This document shows positions 62,376-64,000 of a stretch of 64,000 nt of DNA, piece by piece (position 1 is the stretch's first letter; each line of letters opens with the position of its first letter). The notes beneath the pieces are model-generated. The model was not told where the DNA came from. It searched no databases and saw only the letters and a list, made by a program, of their open reading frames with translations. Position numbers and translations under genes: made by a program. The stretch comes from CAVPJC01 sp963705155 (lineage in GTDB: Bacteria; Chloroflexota; Anaerolineae; Anaerolineales; UBA4823). The stretch covers positions 1-64,000 of the forward strand of contig CAVPJC010000022.1 in assembly GCA_963705155.1 (NCBI GenBank), given 5' to 3'.

Positions 62376-64000
62376 ATGAATGACATGAAAACTGCCACGA
62401 TGCCCGTAACTGGCATGACGTGCGCCAACTGCGCCGCGACGATCGAGCGGAATGTACGCAAACTCCCGGGCGTGAACGTCGCCAACGTAAATCTTGCCAG
62501 CGAAAAACTAGTGTTACCTTTGACCCGGCCCAGCTTGATGAGACACGGCATCATCGAACGAGTTCGACGGATCGGTTACGGCGTGGCTATCGGCAAGACC
62601 GAGCTGCCCATCACCGGTCTGCATGATAATTCGGATGCGCTCTCCTTGGAGAAGTTGCTTGCCAAACAGAACGGCGTGCTGTCGGCCAGCGTGAGCTACG
62701 GCACCGAACGGGTGTTGCTTGAATATATCCCCGGCATGACCAGCATCGCTGAGCTGGCGGCAGTGATCCGCAAGGCTGGCTTCGATCTGGTTCAGGTGGA
62801 TGAAGCCGGAACTCTGGAAGATGTGGAAGCCAGGGTGCGGGCGAAAGAGGTCAACCGTCAAAAACGCCTGCTGATCATCGGCCTGATTTTCACCGTGCCG
62901 TTGATGGTGTACAGCATGGCGCGCGACTTCAGCCTGCTGTCCTTCCCGAATGACCAATACTGGCATGCTGATTCCGGCCACGGTCGTGCAGTTTGTGGTG
63001 GGCTGGCAGTATTATGTGGGCGCTTTTAAGAGCCTGCGGGCTGGCGGCGCAAACATGGATGTGCTGATCGCGCTGGGCTCATCGGTGGCCTATTTCTACA
63101 GCGTGGGCGTGACGGTGGGGTTGATCTTCAGCCCGAATGTGTATTTCGAAACCGGCGCGGCCATCATCACCCTGATCATGCTGGGCAAGTTCCTGGAAGC
63201 GCGCGCCAAAGGGCAAACCTCTGCAGGCGTTGAAAGCATTGATGGGCTTGCGCCCCAAGACCGCCCATGTGTTGCGCGACGGCGATTGAAACCGAGATCG
63301 ATATCGAACAGGTGGTGGTGGGCGATACAGTGCTGGTGCGGCCGGGCGAAAAAGTGCCGGTGGATGGCATCATCAGCGAAGGCCGTTCGGCTTTCGATGA
63401 ATCGATGATCACCGGCGAGTCGATGCCGGTCAGCAAGGGCCCCGGCGATGAGGTGATCGGCGCGACGATCAACAAAGAAGGGCTGATCAAGTTCGAGGCG
63501 ACCAAGGTCGGCAAGAACACGACCCTGGCGCAGATCGTGCGCATGGTGCAGGAAGCGCAGGGCAGCAAAGCGCCCATCCAGAAGCTGGCCGACCAGATCA
63601 GCGCCTATTTTGTGCCGGTCGTGATTGCCATCGCGCTGCTGACTTTCGTTGGCTGGTTAGCCATTGCCCGCGCCGATTGGTCGGGCGCGATGATCAATGC
63701 GGTGGCGGTGCTGGTGATCGCCTGCCCGTGCGCGCTCGGCCTGGCGACGCCCACTGCCATCATGGTGGGCACGACCAAAGGCGCGGAGAACGGCATCCTG
63801 TTCAAGAACAGCGAAGCGCTGGAGCGCGCCGGGCGGGTGACGGATGGTGGTGCTGGATAAGACCGGCACGATCACACGCGGCGAGCCGGCGGTGACGGAT
63901 GTCATCCCGGCTGCGGGTTATACCGCCGAAGAAGTATTGCGCCTGGCTGCCAGCGCAGAGCGCGGCTCGGAACATCCGCTGGGCCGCGCCATGGTCGAAG
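62376..64000 (+). CDS. copA: Copper-transporting P1B-type ATPase, partial and frameshifted
   Basis: The first HMA domain has PVTGMTCANCAATIERN (Cys16, Cys19). A second HMA-like domain (ELPITGLHDNSDALSLEKLL...IRKAGFDLVQ) has no Cys pair. After the first helix the frames continue GGANMDVLIALGSSVAYFYS, AAIITLIMLGKFLEARAKG, VDGIISEG...DESMITGESMPV (actuator) and VAVLVIACPCALGLATPTAI (CPC metal site). Next comes VVLDKTGTITRGEP (phosphorylated Asp), and the chain continues to the window end. Frame changes occur near 62515, 62550, 62955, 63235 and 63840. Each half is well conserved, so sequence indels are likely; it exports Cu(I). Confidence 0.9.

Noticed and set aside
1..64000. CRISPR arrays, tRNA and rRNA genes.
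   Set aside because: No regularly spaced repeats, no tRNA T-arm with matching acceptor stem and no rRNA-like conserved stretches were seen on reading the sequence.

Overview
The window looks like a chromosomal segment of a Chloroflexota bacterium, probably class Anaerolineae. This is inferred from gene content and style: a GC-rich background, many ATGA-coupled genes, tandem RRFYRQKYNAEQ-type membrane sensor proteins, an FHA/PP2C pair and an AmmeMemoRadiSam enzyme. It is not based on a database match. Many conserved genes carry one or more single-base frame breaks. Several sit in short homopolymers or occur as compensating pairs, so residual sequencing indels are a likelier cause than wholesale gene decay. 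I give the reconstructed gene spans and mark the breaks.

Positions 37259 to 1 (minus strand) form a 37-kb unidirectional surface-polysaccharide locus. The first unit, starting at gmd, holds GDP-mannose 4,6-dehydratase, a polyprenyl-phosphate glycosyltransferase, a flippase-like protein and four family-39-like membrane glycosyltransferases. The second unit starts with a winged-helix regulator. It continues through nucleotide-sugar epimerases, the Wzm/Wzt ABC exporter, a capsule-synthesis-like protein, a PseB-type dehydratase with an RmlD-like reductase, two NeuB-family nonulosonate synthases, a NeuA plus KdsC-type phosphatase, several glycosyltransferases and methyltransferases, a PAPS-dependent sulfotransferase and a bifunctional Sat-CysC PAPS synthetase. 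Together these predict an exported, fucose- and nonulosonate-containing glycan that is probably methylated and sulfated. The regulator gene and gmd share a TATAAT promoter overlapped by the same 17-bp palindrome, which suggests one regulator for both units.

Positions 37451 to 41608 (plus strand) encode a membrane protein, a von-Willebrand-like/FHA membrane protein and a PP2C phosphatase. Positions 41610 to 44110 are an AT-richer remnant island. It has an integrase fragment, a broken excisionase, a transposase remnant and one intact gene whose product combines a HEPN-type Rx4H motif with a C-terminal HCx5R phosphatase motif. This is the best candidate for an undescribed, possibly defensive, protein.

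Positions 44127 to 51638 hold a degenerate-PP2C/beta-propeller protein, a GNAT protein, AmrS, MobA, a cysteine-desulfurase-like enzyme, a broken nucleotidyltransferase/antitoxin-like pair and a small membrane protein. Positions 51799 to 58274 hold four translationally coupled paralogues. Their input halves differ, but their cytoplasmic segment is nearly identical at DNA level and no kinase domain follows it. The first is split by an IS5-type element with clear ends and a TTA duplication.

Positions 58801 to 64000 are a copper-handling region: a PCuAC-like lipoprotein, a TauE/SafE-like protein with a cupredoxin-like tail, a DeoR-NosL-like regulator, an IS1-family element, CopZ and the start of CopA, which is cut by the window end. 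I saw no rRNA, tRNA or CRISPR array.
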